From the NCBI GenBank assembly GCA_021325595.1, contig JAJPGX010000013.1:1-64000 (forward strand): a stretch of 64,000 nucleotides of DNA, written 5' to 3'. The stretch comes from Nitrososphaerota archaeon (GTDB taxonomy: Archaea; Thermoproteota; Nitrososphaeria; Nitrososphaerales; Nitrosopumilaceae). Below, piece by piece: positions 26,000-35,149 of the stretch (the first letter of the stretch is position 1; each line of letters begins with the position of its first letter). The notes beneath the pieces were generated by a model. The model had not been told where the DNA came from and searched no databases. It saw only the letters and a list, made by a program, of their open reading frames with translations. Position numbers and translations under genes: made by a program.

Positions 26000-26773
26000 G
26001 TGCAAGAAATCTGGGCGTTTATTGCAATTTCTATCCCAACAATGATTTTTCTTGGCATACGTCATGCACTTGACGTTGATCACATAACGGCAATAGACAA
26101 TCTTGTACGATTGCATAATTCTGTAAAAAAATCTCGATGGGTAGGTACTGGGTTTAGTACAGGTCACATGGTGTCAGTTCTAGCAGAAATGATTTTCATA
26201 ATTTATGTAATTGGTAGCATAACAAATGCAAATAACCTCGCATTTTGGGGTGGCGTGATTGGAGCTGTTGCTCTAGGTTTTATTGGGGCACTCAACATCT
26301 ATTCGATGAAAAAATGGGGAAAGAGCGGCTCTGCAATACTTGCTAGTAAAATTCTAAACAAGACAGGGTTCTTGGGTCCTGTTGGTTCTGCACTAGTTAC
26401 TGGATTAGTTTTTGGTCTTGGTTTTGATACTGCTACGCAAATTTCTGCCATAACTTTGTCTGTCGTAGCTTCTGCCACTACTGGAGTTCAGACAGCTTTG
26501 GTTCTGGCTGGATTCTTTGCACTGGGAATGATTCCAGTTGATACTTTTGATAGTGTTATACTGCGTTCTACGTTTTCAAAGATACTTCATGCCAAAGGTT
26601 TTCGTTACATGTCATATGCTCTAAGTGGAACAGCTTTGATAGTTGCTTCTACTGTATCTTATGAAATGCTGACTAGCTCAGAAATAATCCCAAAGATAAC
26701 AGGTCCTGTCTTAGCAGTTGCAATAATTTCAACATCTTTTGCATATTCTTTTGCCATAAGAAAAAAAGTCTGA
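26000..26773 (+). CDS. High-affinity nickel/cobalt permease (NiCoT family)
   Basis: This 257-residue membrane protein has about seven hydrophobic segments. The family signature in helix II is visible as RHALDVDHITAIDN (H22, D27, H28, the HX4DH metal motif). A second signature, LGFDTATQISA, is near residue 140. It imports Ni2+ or Co2+; nickel would serve urease where present, and cobalt would serve cobalamin synthesis, a known capability of ammonia-oxidising archaea. No riboswitch or metal-regulator gene is adjacent. The start is GTG 26000. Confidence 0.9.
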   Translation: MQEIWAFIAISIPTMIFLGIRHALDVDHITAIDNLVRLHNSVKKSRWVGTGFSTGHMVSVLAEMIFIIYVIGSITNANNLAFWGGVIGAVALGFIGALNIYSMKKWGKSGSAILASKILNKTGFLGPVGSALVTGLVFGLGFDTATQISAITLSVVASATTGVQTALVLAGFFALGMIPVDTFDSVILRSTFSKILHAKGFRYMSYALSGTALIVASTVSYEMLTSSEIIPKITGPVLAVAIISTSFAYSFAIRKKV

Positions 26774-26832
26774 ATATATTACATGAATTACAAACAATTT
26801 AGTTTATTTTACCAGTAACGAATTCTTATGTT

Positions 26833-27609
26833 ATGCAGCTACTTGTAGCATACCGGTCTGATCCTGCTGGATTTAACATGGCGTCTTACATATTACAACA
26901 ACTAACAAAAGAAGGAGACGTCTATCGAGGCGAAAAATTTGATCTTGTGATTATACCTACACCTGCAATTTCTGCAGACTGGCTAGAAGAAAAATATCAC
27001 TATGATGGCTATGTCTTTTTATCAAAGCACGCCTCTGAGAGCGGAGATCTAGCCTTGACATGCCATAGTACGGGTAACTTTGGTGATGCAAAGTTTGGCG
27101 GAAACTCAAATCAGGTAGCAATTCCCCATCCACATCTACAAAAATCATACATGAAACACTTGTGGTATAAGAAAAACTCTTTTTCAAAATTTGATATTAC
27201 AATAGAAGCCACTCATCATGGTCCTACTGCCTTGAGCAAACCCACGCTTTTCATAGAAATTGGCACCACGGAAAAAGAATGGAATGACAAACAACTATGT
27301 GAGCAAGTAGCCAAAATCGTAGTTGAAGAAATGTCCAAACAACCAACAAAAAATAAAGTAGCAATTTGTTTTGGCGGTACTCATTATCCTGATAAATTCA
27401 ACAAAGAATTACTACAAGGAGACTTTGCACTTGGTACTGTTATTCCAAAACATGCACTTGATATTTTGGATCAAACACTATTTGATCATATTATATCACG
27501 AAACACTGAAGCAAAAGCAGCACTGGTAGACTGGAGTGGACTTGGAAAAAACAAACAAAAGGTAATTGATCTTATTAGTAGGACTTCACTTGAAATAGTA
27601 AAGATATGA
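26833..27609 (+). CDS. dtdA: D-aminoacyl-tRNA deacylase, archaeal/plant type
   Basis: This 258-residue protein belongs to the DtdA (GEK1/DTD2) family, which removes D-amino acids from mischarged tRNA. Family stretches seen are YDGYVFLSKHASESG, EATHHGPTALSKPTLFIEIG and CFGGTHYPDKF, whose histidines fit the zinc site. Length is normal. Its TGA overlaps the ATG of the following alkyltransferase gene by four bases, so the two are translationally coupled. Confidence 0.92.
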   Translation: MQLLVAYRSDPAGFNMASYILQQLTKEGDVYRGEKFDLVIIPTPAISADWLEEKYHYDGYVFLSKHASESGDLALTCHSTGNFGDAKFGGNSNQVAIPHPHLQKSYMKHLWYKKNSFSKFDITIEATHHGPTALSKPTLFIEIGTTEKEWNDKQLCEQVAKIVVEEMSKQPTKNKVAICFGGTHYPDKFNKELLQGDFALGTVIPKHALDILDQTLFDHIISRNTEAKAALVDWSGLGKNKQKVIDLISRTSLEIVKI

Positions 27610-27902
27610 ACCTGGAACAAAGAGTCTATAAGAAACTTCTTGAAGTACCAAAGGGAAAAGTAACAACATACGGTGAACTTGCAAGAGCAGTTGGTCTCAA
27701 AAATGGGCAGCGTGTCATTGGTAGGATAATGAACAAAAACCCATATCCTGTAGTGATACCATGCCATAGGGTCATACTTTCTGATGGAACAATTGGTGGA
27801 TATGCCTGGGGCGAGAAAGTAAAAACAAAAATGCTTTCACAAGAAGGAGTCAAGATTTCAAATGGAAAAATTCTTGACCAAAAAATAATTTACAGATTCT
27901 GA
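27606..27902 (+). CDS. ogt: Methylated-DNA--protein-cysteine methyltransferase (single domain)
   Basis: This 98-residue protein consists only of the C-terminal catalytic domain of O6-alkylguanine transferases. It has the active-site PCHRV (Cys in VVIPCHRVI), the helix-turn-helix arginine finger region (GQRVIGRIMNKNP) and the GxxxGG-like DGTIGGYAWG. The N-terminal domain of longer homologues is absent. It repairs alkylated guanine by irreversible transfer to the Cys. It is coupled to dtdA by an ATGA overlap and is convergent with rpl19e. Confidence 0.9.
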   Translation: MNLEQRVYKKLLEVPKGKVTTYGELARAVGLKNGQRVIGRIMNKNPYPVVIPCHRVILSDGTIGGYAWGEKVKTKMLSQEGVKISNGKILDQKIIYRF

Positions 27903-27904
27903 TT

Positions 27905-28354
27905 TTATTTCTTGGCTTGTACTTCAGAAATCAAGGTACGTAAGTGTGCCAAGTTTCTTACTTGGTTGCCACTTACTTGTTTGTAGAGATTCCAATAATT
28001 CTTATTTGTAATCTCTTTTCTAGACTTTGAGACTTTGAGTTGGTGTCTCATCGATCTTATCTTGGTAACATAAACTTCTTTCTTGCCTATTCTTGCACCT
28101 TTTCTTCCCTTCTTTGAACCTTGTTTGGTTCCTCGTTTTCTCCTCTGAGTCTTTTTGAAAAATGATCTTCCTGTTGATGTTCCCTTGATTGGTTTTACTT
28201 GTATGGTTCCTGCCGTTATCAAACTTCGTATGTTTTGACGTGTAATTGCATCAGCTACATCATCTAGATATTCTGGATCAAATTTTATTCTGTCCATTCC
28301 TACTCCTAGGATTCTGGATACAAGCTTACGTTTTGTTTTAAGATTTACTACCAC
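27905..28354 (-). CDS. rpl19e: 50S ribosomal protein L19e
   Basis: This 149-residue basic protein is L19e. It begins NLKTKRKLVSRILGVGMDRI and has the Arg/Lys-rich middle KTQRRKRGTKQGSKKGRKGA. Length and composition match archaeal L19e. Its start overlaps the end of rpl32e by 17 bases, preserving the archaeal L32e-L19e order. Here this pair lies apart from the rpl18-secY group at 36108. Confidence 0.95.
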   Translation of the reverse strand: MVVNLKTKRKLVSRILGVGMDRIKFDPEYLDDVADAITRQNIRSLITAGTIQVKPIKGTSTGRSFFKKTQRRKRGTKQGSKKGRKGARIGKKEVYVTKIRSMRHQLKVSKSRKEITNKNYWNLYKQVSGNQVRNLAHLRTLISEVQAKK

Positions 28355-28739
28355 TTGTTGACACCCTCGCGTTGAATACTTTAAAGTTCATCTCTTTTGC
28401 TTTGGTAATGATCTCGAGTCTCTTTTTCTTTCCTACTCCGTGGCCAAACCTGATGCCATCTTTCTTAGGATCAAGCTTTTGCAAATCTTTCAAATTAAAA
28501 ACTAGATTATCCGTAAATCCTGATGGGTGCAAACCTTTTGCGATCTTTGGAGTTCCATACCCTATTTTAACTAGGGCTGGCCAACCTTTCTTTTGTTTTC
28601 TTTGATGGTTGTCAATTCCCTTTGGTTTTCTCCAGTTCTCTGCAAGTCTTACATATCTCCAGCTCTCTTGCCTGACAAAGGTTGGTCTGCGATCAGATAC
28701 CTTTTTTCTAAGTTCTAGAGCTTCTTTGTTGATAGGCAT
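28338..28739 (-). CDS. rpl32e: 50S ribosomal protein L32e
   Basis: This 133-residue basic protein shows the L32e core RRPTFVRQESWRYVRLAENW followed by RKPKGIDNHQR and the GYGTPKIAKGLHPSG loop. ATG 28739 (MPINKEALELR) is preferred to TTG 28745. It is the first gene of a two-gene group with rpl19e and is divergent from pckA, with about 100 bases between. Confidence 0.94.
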   Translation of the reverse strand: MPINKEALELRKKVSDRRPTFVRQESWRYVRLAENWRKPKGIDNHQRKQKKGWPALVKIGYGTPKIAKGLHPSGFTDNLVFNLKDLQKLDPKKDGIRFGHGVGKKKRLEIITKAKEMNFKVFNARVSTSGSKS

Positions 28740-28840
28740 GTACAAGTTTCTGCTTGAATTTTACAATAAATACGTTTCTTGGAATGGTAGAAGTTGATCC
28801 GAAGAGATAATAAGGAATTTCAGAGGAACCGATTTATCCG

Positions 28841-30445
28841 ATGATAGAGGATTTGGAGCCAGCCAGCATTCGTCTAGTCATATCTCAATTAGAGCAAATG
28901 GGATTAAGGCCAAAGGAGATTAGGAGGAATGAACAAGTTGAGAATCTCATAAAGATTATACTAGATAAAAATGAGGCAACTCTTACTGCAAATGGTGCAG
29001 TAGTAGTAAAAACAGGCAAGTATACTGGAAGATCTCCAGATGATAGATTCATTGTAGATGATGAACAGACACATGGTTCAGTAGACTGGGGAAAGATAAA
29101 TCACCCATTTCCAAATGACAAATTCGATAAAATTTTTGAAAGAATGAAAAAACATATTGATGGAAAAGAAATTTACATCTTTGATGGTTTTGTTGGTGCT
29201 GATCCAGAACACCGATTGCCAATCAGAATCATCACTGATCATGCATGGCAAAGCTTGTTTGTAAGACAATTATTCATAAGACCTACAAGACAGGAACTTG
29301 AAAACCACAAACCTGAATATATTCTAATATCTTTAAACGATTTCAAGGCAGTTCCAGAAATTGATGGAACACGTACTGATGCCTTCATTCTTCTAAACTA
29401 TACAAAAAAGATTGTCTTAATTGGGACCACGCCGTATGCAGGTGAAATTAAAAAAGCAATGTTTTCAGTTATGAATTACACGTTACCATCAAAAGGTGTC
29501 TTTCCAATGCACTGCTCTGCTAACATTGGAAAAAGTGGGGATACTGCACTATTCTTTGGTCTGTCTGGAACAGGAAAGACAACACTTTCTGCAGACTCAA
29601 ATCGTAGATTGATTGGAGATGATGAACATGGATGGTCAGACAGAGGAGTCTTTAATTTCGAAGGAGGATGTTATGCTAAATGCATTAATCTTAACAAAGA
29701 AGCAGAACCACAAATCTGGGACGCAATCAGATCTGGAACTGTCCTTGAAAACGTTGTAATTGACAAAAAAACATCGCTACCAGATTTTAATGATGGTAGT
29801 ATTACAGAAAATACAAGAGCTGCATATCCTCTTGATTATATTCCAGGTGCAGTAATTCCAAGTCTTGGAGGTAACCCTCAAGTCATTATCTTTCTAACTG
29901 CAGATGCCTTTGGTGTTCTACCTCCTGTTGCAAGACTAACAAAAGAAGGAGCAATGTATCATTTTATGTCAGGATACACAAGTAAGCTTGCAGGAACTGA
30001 GCGAGGAATTACAGAACCAAGAGCAACTTTTTCAGAATGTTTTGGTGCTCCCTTTATGTCTAGACACGCTTCTGTTTATGCAAAGTTACTTGGAGAAAAA
30101 ATCACAAAACACAACACAATAGTATATTTGATCAATACTGGTTGGTCAGGAGGTCCATACGGCATTGGAAAGAGAATGAATATTACATACACAAGAAAGA
30201 TGGTTACTGCAGCTCTTTCTGGAGAACTTGACAAGGTGGAATATAGACATGATGACTTGTTTAATCTGGATGTTCCGATGTCATGCCCAGGCGTTCCGCC
30301 AGAGGTGCTGAACCCAAGAAATACTTGGACTGATAAAGAAGGATATGATCAGTCTGCAAAGAGGCTTGCTCAGATGTTTGTAGAGAACTTTAAAAAGTTT
30401 GGAAATGTTTCAAGCGAGATAAAAAACGCCGGACCTAAAATCTAG
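28841..30445 (+). CDS. pckA: Phosphoenolpyruvate carboxykinase (ATP type)
   Basis: This 534-residue enzyme interconverts oxaloacetate and PEP with ATP, a gluconeogenic step. The kinase-1 motif GLSGTGKTTLSAD is near residue 241, followed by GDDEHGWSDRGVFNFEGGCY (kinase-2/metal site) and the N-terminal GKYTGRSPDDRFIV. These distinguish the ATP form from the GTP form. In an autotrophic archaeon it probably feeds gluconeogenesis from carbon-fixation intermediates. It is monocistronic and divergent from rpl32e. Confidence 0.96.
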   Translation: MIEDLEPASIRLVISQLEQMGLRPKEIRRNEQVENLIKIILDKNEATLTANGAVVVKTGKYTGRSPDDRFIVDDEQTHGSVDWGKINHPFPNDKFDKIFERMKKHIDGKEIYIFDGFVGADPEHRLPIRIITDHAWQSLFVRQLFIRPTRQELENHKPEYILISLNDFKAVPEIDGTRTDAFILLNYTKKIVLIGTTPYAGEIKKAMFSVMNYTLPSKGVFPMHCSANIGKSGDTALFFGLSGTGKTTLSADSNRRLIGDDEHGWSDRGVFNFEGGCYAKCINLNKEAEPQIWDAIRSGTVLENVVIDKKTSLPDFNDGSITENTRAAYPLDYIPGAVIPSLGGNPQVIIFLTADAFGVLPPVARLTKEGAMYHFMSGYTSKLAGTERGITEPRATFSECFGAPFMSRHASVYAKLLGEKITKHNTIVYLINTGWSGGPYGIGKRMNITYTRKMVTAALSGELDKVEYRHDDLFNLDVPMSCPGVPPEVLNPRNTWTDKEGYDQSAKRLAQMFVENFKKFGNVSSEIKNAGPKI

Positions 30446-30447
30446 TC

Positions 30448-32478
30448 TTATCTTTTTCTTGCTATGATTCCTATTGCAACTATGACTATCATAACGGCTA
30501 CAATTATTATGAATTCTTTTGTAGGAATCTTCAGCAAATCTTCCATGTCAAATGAATTGCTTACTGGTCCACTTACCTCTATGATCTTATAGGCGTGTTC
30601 AGTAACATTATCTATCTTTGTTTCTACTTCAAGCCAATACTCCCCTACATTATGAACCGGAATTAATTCTGATTTGTTAGGTATAACTGATGTTACTCTA
30701 GTATCATGAGATATTGGATTTGTAATTGTTATCTTTGCAAAAGACCATTTTTCTGGATAATCAAATGAGACTCTGATGTTGCCATTGTCTTCTAATGCTG
30801 ATAATGTTCCCTTTGTCATATGTGTTATTACTGGAATTCTATAGGTTGTCTTGGAATCTTCTATTGTTATTACTCCATCAAAATCTCCTGCGTTTTTTTG
30901 TAGGTCATTTATTGTGACATCAATGGTGTCATTTTTTATTTTATAAGAAAATTTCAAACTAGATTCATTTGATGAAAAATCTATCTTTAAGGTAGTAATG
31001 GGTTTTCCATCAATAGATCTTAAATGCAGCGTCTTGACATCACTTGGATTCTCATATGAGAGATTGAAAACAAGACTGTGGGGAATTATTATCAAATTGG
31101 CATCAAAGGCACGTGTAATGTTTAGTCTTCCACTACCTGTGGCATCAATTGGAAGTGGTTTTCCATAAGGATCCGTTACAGGATCTGTTGTGGTTGAAAT
31201 TAATGCGGCAACTGATTCTGGATCAAGATGTGGATATTTCTGTAAAAGCATGGCTATTGCTCCTGTAACATGAGGTGCGGCTGCACTAGTGCCACTTGTA
31301 AGATTGTATTTTCCATCAAGTGTTGTTGTATTTACAAAAATACCGGGTGCCACCAAATCTGGTTTTATGTAAAATGGAGATACTGGACCACGTGAACTAA
31401 AGGGAGCAACATAATCAGGATGATAAAATATGTTCAAATCTGCAACTGTATTGTCTTTTATGATTGATTTTATTTTGAACCCATCTACTTTTGAGATTGA
31501 AATTACAGGAATTCTTGGAGTATAACTTGAATCATTTGGATTTTTTAATTCCCCAAAAAATATTCCACTCTGATTGTTAAAAACAATTAGTGCTTTTGCA
31601 CCTCTATCTGCAGCGTTTTTTTCTTTTTGAGTAAAGTAGACTTTTTCTCCGGCAACATCGCTTCCTCTTTCTTCTAACAGTATTGATCCTTTAATGTCCA
31701 AATTTTGTAGATCTTTTGCTCTACCATATCCTCCATAGACTAGTTTCCCCTCAACAGGACCAACTACAGAAACTGTGCCTAGCATAGGCATGGATTGGAA
31801 TTGTTGTTGACCTATGACAAGGGTAGATACTAAACTTGATGTTATGTTGTTGTATGATGCTCCAACAGTTATCACATTGATGTCTTTTCCAGGACTTCCA
31901 ATTGTTTCTAGATCAGGACCATTATTTCCAGCAGCTGTCACAACTACGATTTTGTTTGCTACCGCCTTGTCAACTGCACTATCCAGCCCTTCATTTGTTC
32001 TGTTGACACCAAGGCTTATGTTTATCACATCTATTTTGTCTTTTATTGCCTGATCTATTGCTTGTATGATGGATTCCGATGAGACAGATTCTCCCGTTGA
32101 TGAAACTTTGTATGAAAATAATTGAGATGATGGAGCCATTCCAGAAAAACTTCCGTTTGCACCAATTATTCCTGCTACTTCAGTACCATGTCCATTTGTA
32201 TCGATTGGGTCTTCACTTGGATTTACAAAGTTGAATCCTCCAGCTACTCTCCCTAATGGACCATATCCGAGTAAATCTTTATGATGAAAATCAATTCCAG
32301 TATCAATTATTCCAACTTTGACTCCCTTGCCGTCAAATCCATGTTCCCTTGGAGTAGGTGTACCAACTAATTCTAAACTCTTTGAAAAATTACTTGCAGA
32401 TTTTTCCTCAAAGGAATTTAATGTTAAAAATGAAGTAAGTGATACTAAAGCTAGTAACAAAACCAGAAATTTTATCAC
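30448..32478 (-). CDS. Exported subtilisin-family serine protease with C-terminal membrane anchor
   Basis: This 676-residue S8 protease has a signal peptide (residues 1-20). The catalytic triad is D59 (VGIIDTGID), H97 (NGHGTEVAG) and S398 (LTSGTSAAAPHV). A PA-like insertion (residues about 235-340, GGYGRAKDLQN...AKALIVFNNQSG) lies between His and Ser. Beta-rich domains follow, and then one membrane helix (FIIIVAVMIVIVAIGIIA) ending in ARKR. I infer a cell-surface protease facing outward. It could process or turn over surface proteins, but no substrate is indicated. It is convergent with pckA with two bases between. Confidence 0.93.
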   Translation of the reverse strand: MIKFLVLLLALVSLTSFLTLNSFEEKSASNFSKSLELVGTPTPREHGFDGKGVKVGIIDTGIDFHHKDLLGYGPLGRVAGGFNFVNPSEDPIDTNGHGTEVAGIIGANGSFSGMAPSSQLFSYKVSSTGESVSSESIIQAIDQAIKDKIDVINISLGVNRTNEGLDSAVDKAVANKIVVVTAAGNNGPDLETIGSPGKDINVITVGASYNNITSSLVSTLVIGQQQFQSMPMLGTVSVVGPVEGKLVYGGYGRAKDLQNLDIKGSILLEERGSDVAGEKVYFTQKEKNAADRGAKALIVFNNQSGIFFGELKNPNDSSYTPRIPVISISKVDGFKIKSIIKDNTVADLNIFYHPDYVAPFSSRGPVSPFYIKPDLVAPGIFVNTTTLDGKYNLTSGTSAAAPHVTGAIAMLLQKYPHLDPESVAALISTTTDPVTDPYGKPLPIDATGSGRLNITRAFDANLIIIPHSLVFNLSYENPSDVKTLHLRSIDGKPITTLKIDFSSNESSLKFSYKIKNDTIDVTINDLQKNAGDFDGVITIEDSKTTYRIPVITHMTKGTLSALEDNGNIRVSFDYPEKWSFAKITITNPISHDTRVTSVIPNKSELIPVHNVGEYWLEVETKIDNVTEHAYKIIEVSGPVSNSFDMEDLLKIPTKEFIIIVAVMIVIVAIGIIARKR

Positions 32479-32554
32479 ATATTATCTGAATTTTGGCTAG
32501 ATAAAATGCATTTGTAACCAAAGCCATAAATGAGAATAACTATGTGTGTCTTTT

Positions 32555-33178
32555 ATGGCAAAATATGAACTTCCAAAGGTACCATATGCTTATGACGCCT
32601 TGGAGCCACACATAGATGCCAGAACAATGGAAATCCATCACACAAAGCATCATCAAGGATATACTGATGGCTTGAATAATGCATTGGCAAATCTTAGTTC
32701 TGAATTACAGAACATGGAAATTACCAAACTTTTAGCAAGCTTGGATAAGGTTCCAGAAAATGTTAGAGGAACTGTAAATTTCCACGGTGGTGGATATGAC
32801 AATCATGCCTTGTTCTGGAACAATATGAAACCAAATGGTGGAGGAAAACCAGGTGGTAGCGTTGCAGATGCAATCAATTCTGTCTTTGGAGGCTTTGATG
32901 CCTTCAAGGAAAAATTCACCAAGGACACAATAGCTGTGCAAGGAAGTGGTTGGGGTTGGTTAACATACAACCCACAAACCAAGAAGATTGAATTTACTAC
33001 CATGCCAAACCAAACAAGTCCTAGGACCAAGGGATTAATCCCGCTTTTAGGATTAGACGTATGGGAGCACGCATACTATCTCAAATACCAAAACAAGCGT
33101 GCTGATTATGTCAATGCTTGGTGGAATGTAGTAAACTGGGATGAAGTAGATGCAAGATTGTCCAAAGTCAAAGCATAA
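32555..33178 (+). CDS. sod: Superoxide dismutase (Fe/Mn family)
   Basis: This 207-residue enzyme converts superoxide to oxygen and peroxide. Metal ligands lie in MEIHHTKHHQGYTDG (first His), NHALFWNNM (second His) and DVWEHAYYLKY (Asp and His). Gly and Gln markers that separate Fe from Mn forms cannot be resolved safely by eye. ATG 32555 (MAKYELPKVPY) is preferred to an in-frame GTG at 32546. Useful for an aerobic ammonia oxidiser. Single gene; divergent from the protease. Confidence 0.95.
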   Translation: MAKYELPKVPYAYDALEPHIDARTMEIHHTKHHQGYTDGLNNALANLSSELQNMEITKLLASLDKVPENVRGTVNFHGGGYDNHALFWNNMKPNGGGKPGGSVADAINSVFGGFDAFKEKFTKDTIAVQGSGWGWLTYNPQTKKIEFTTMPNQTSPRTKGLIPLLGLDVWEHAYYLKYQNKRADYVNAWWNVVNWDEVDARLSKVKA

Positions 33179-33250
33179 ACCCACTCTTCTTTTTGTTTTG
33201 GAAAACCACATTCAGAATGAATTTATAGGTCTGACAAGAATTTTTTGCAA

Positions 33251-33673
33251 ATGAGTGAGGAACAAGTACAGTATTTGTTACAACAGATGCAAGCCCTTGA
33301 GACATACATGTCTGAAATAATGCAAAGGGAAGACGCTGTTATCAAACTTTTACAGGAAGCCACAGGTGCAGTTGAAGCAATGAAAACACTTGACGCAAAT
33401 ACAGAATATGAAACGCTTGTTCCAGTTGGTCTTGGGGCATTTGTAAAGGCAAAAATTCAACCAAACCAAAAAATGATAATAAATATTGGTGCAGGTGCTG
33501 TAATAGAACAAGACAAAGACGCCGCAATCAATTTCATAGAGGCTAGAATCAAGGAACTTGAAGTGGTATTACAACAATTTGCAGTACAAAAACAAGAAGT
33601 TGCAATGAGGATTGAACAAGGACAACACGAAATGAACAAACTTATACAAGCTAACCGCAATCCAATGCATTAA
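33251..33673 (+). CDS. pfdA: Prefoldin subunit alpha
   Basis: This 140-residue protein has two long coiled-coil helices flanking a beta-hairpin core (YETLVPVGLGAFVKAKI, MIINIGAGAVIEQD). The alpha subunit forms a hexamer with beta subunits (gene at 62255) and passes unfolded proteins to the thermosome. ATG 33251 is preferred to TTG 33245. ftsY follows 12 bases later. Confidence 0.93.
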   Translation: MSEEQVQYLLQQMQALETYMSEIMQREDAVIKLLQEATGAVEAMKTLDANTEYETLVPVGLGAFVKAKIQPNQKMIINIGAGAVIEQDKDAAINFIEARIKELEVVLQQFAVQKQEVAMRIEQGQHEMNKLIQANRNPMH

Positions 33674-33685
33674 GGCTATCACAAA

Positions 33686-35149
33686 ATGTTTGATAAACTA
33701 AGGAATGCGTTTTCTTCAGCCGTTAAAAGCTTCGGAGAAAAAGAGCTAAAGGAAAAAGACATTGATGAAGTATTATTTGAACTTGAAGTTGCACTATTGG
33801 AATCTGATGTAGCTACTGAAGTAATTGATGCATTAAAAGAAGATCTCAAAAAACAACTTGTTGGAACTACAGTTAACAAAGAAAAAATTGCCGAGACAGT
33901 AAAAGCAAACCTGCAACATAGTATATCATCCATGTTTGACACTGCAGGGAAGATAGACATAATGTCAAGAATTCAAGAGAAAAAAGCCAAAGGAGAACCA
34001 TATATCATTTCATTTATGGGAATTAATGGAACTGGCAAAACTACGACCATCGCAAAATTTGCTCATCTGTTAAAAGAAAATAAATTCTCAGTAGTCATCG
34101 CAGCTGCAGATACTTATCGAGCTGGTGCAATTGAACAGATAACTGAACATGGGAAAAGACTTAACATCAAAGTCATCGCTCAAAATTATGGCTCTGATCC
34201 AGCTGCTGTATCCCGTGATGCCGTACTTCATGCAAAATCAAACAAGATTGATTGTGTACTAATAGATACTGCGGGAAGAATGCAGACAAGCAAGAACCTC
34301 ATGGACCAAATATCAAAAATAAACAAAGTTGTAAATCCAGATCTTAAGCTCTTCGTAGGTGACTCTCTGGCAGGAAATGATACCGTTAGTCAAGCCCGTG
34401 AATTTCATAATTATACAAAGTTTGATGGTGCAATTCTTACAAAAAGTGACGCTGATGCTAGAGGGGGAGCAGCAATTTCTATTGTAAAAGTTACTTCAAG
34501 CCCAATCTTGTATCTTGGAGTAGGTCAAGAATACAAAGATCTCAAACCATTTGATAAAGATTCATTTCTTGAGACACTCTTTGGCACTCCACAAGCAAGT
34601 GAGGAAATAAAAATTGTTGAATCAACAACACAAAAACAAATACAAAAACCAACTCAAGCAGAAGTTAAATCAGAACCAAAGATTGAGTCAAAACCTGAAT
34701 CAATATTGGAAAAAATAGAAATAAAACAAGAAATCAAAGCAGAACAAGAACCACCAAAAGTAGAAAAAACTGAAATCAGAGAAGAAAAAATCACCATATC
34801 TTCTGAACGCAAGTTAGAATCGAAACTAGAACCAAAGATTGAATCAAAACCCGAGATAAAACAAGAAGTCAAAATAGAAAAAAAGCAATCCAAAGAAGAA
34901 ATCATTGATAGTGGAGATCCTTTTGCTGGAATAGAAACAAAAGACATTGAAAAATATTCTAATCTTTATGATATATCTCCACCTGAAAACGATGATGATG
35001 CAAGAAAACTAGCTTCCAAGATTCGAAAATGGATCTCAAATGGAAGACCTAAACCAAAAGAACAAAAAGTTGAAGAGGAGGAAGAGATGGAAAAAATAGA
35101 GGAAGAAAAACCAAAGAAGCGTTCATTATTTGGATGGGGTAAGAAATGA
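33686..35149 (+). CDS. ftsY: Signal recognition particle receptor FtsY with long C-terminal charged tail
   Basis: Residues 1-300 are the NG domains. The N-domain helices begin MFDKLRNAFSSAVKSFG. The P-loop GINGTGKTTT starts at G112, then ADTYRAGAIEQ, DTAGRMQTSKNLM, and TKSDADARGGAAIS. Residues about 300-487 are a Lys/Glu-rich low-complexity tail with repeats such as EPKIESKPE. The tail ends in a compact part (YDISPPENDDDARKLASKIR) and a basic-aromatic tip KKRSLFGWGKK that might touch membrane. In bacteria the acidic extension of FtsY is N-terminal, so this arrangement is inverted. The TGA overlaps the argF ATG. Confidence 0.94.
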   Translation: MFDKLRNAFSSAVKSFGEKELKEKDIDEVLFELEVALLESDVATEVIDALKEDLKKQLVGTTVNKEKIAETVKANLQHSISSMFDTAGKIDIMSRIQEKKAKGEPYIISFMGINGTGKTTTIAKFAHLLKENKFSVVIAAADTYRAGAIEQITEHGKRLNIKVIAQNYGSDPAAVSRDAVLHAKSNKIDCVLIDTAGRMQTSKNLMDQISKINKVVNPDLKLFVGDSLAGNDTVSQAREFHNYTKFDGAILTKSDADARGGAAISIVKVTSSPILYLGVGQEYKDLKPFDKDSFLETLFGTPQASEEIKIVESTTQKQIQKPTQAEVKSEPKIESKPESILEKIEIKQEIKAEQEPPKVEKTEIREEKITISSERKLESKLEPKIESKPEIKQEVKIEKKQSKEEIIDSGDPFAGIETKDIEKYSNLYDISPPENDDDARKLASKIRKWISNGRPKPKEQKVEEEEEMEKIEEEKPKKRSLFGWGKK

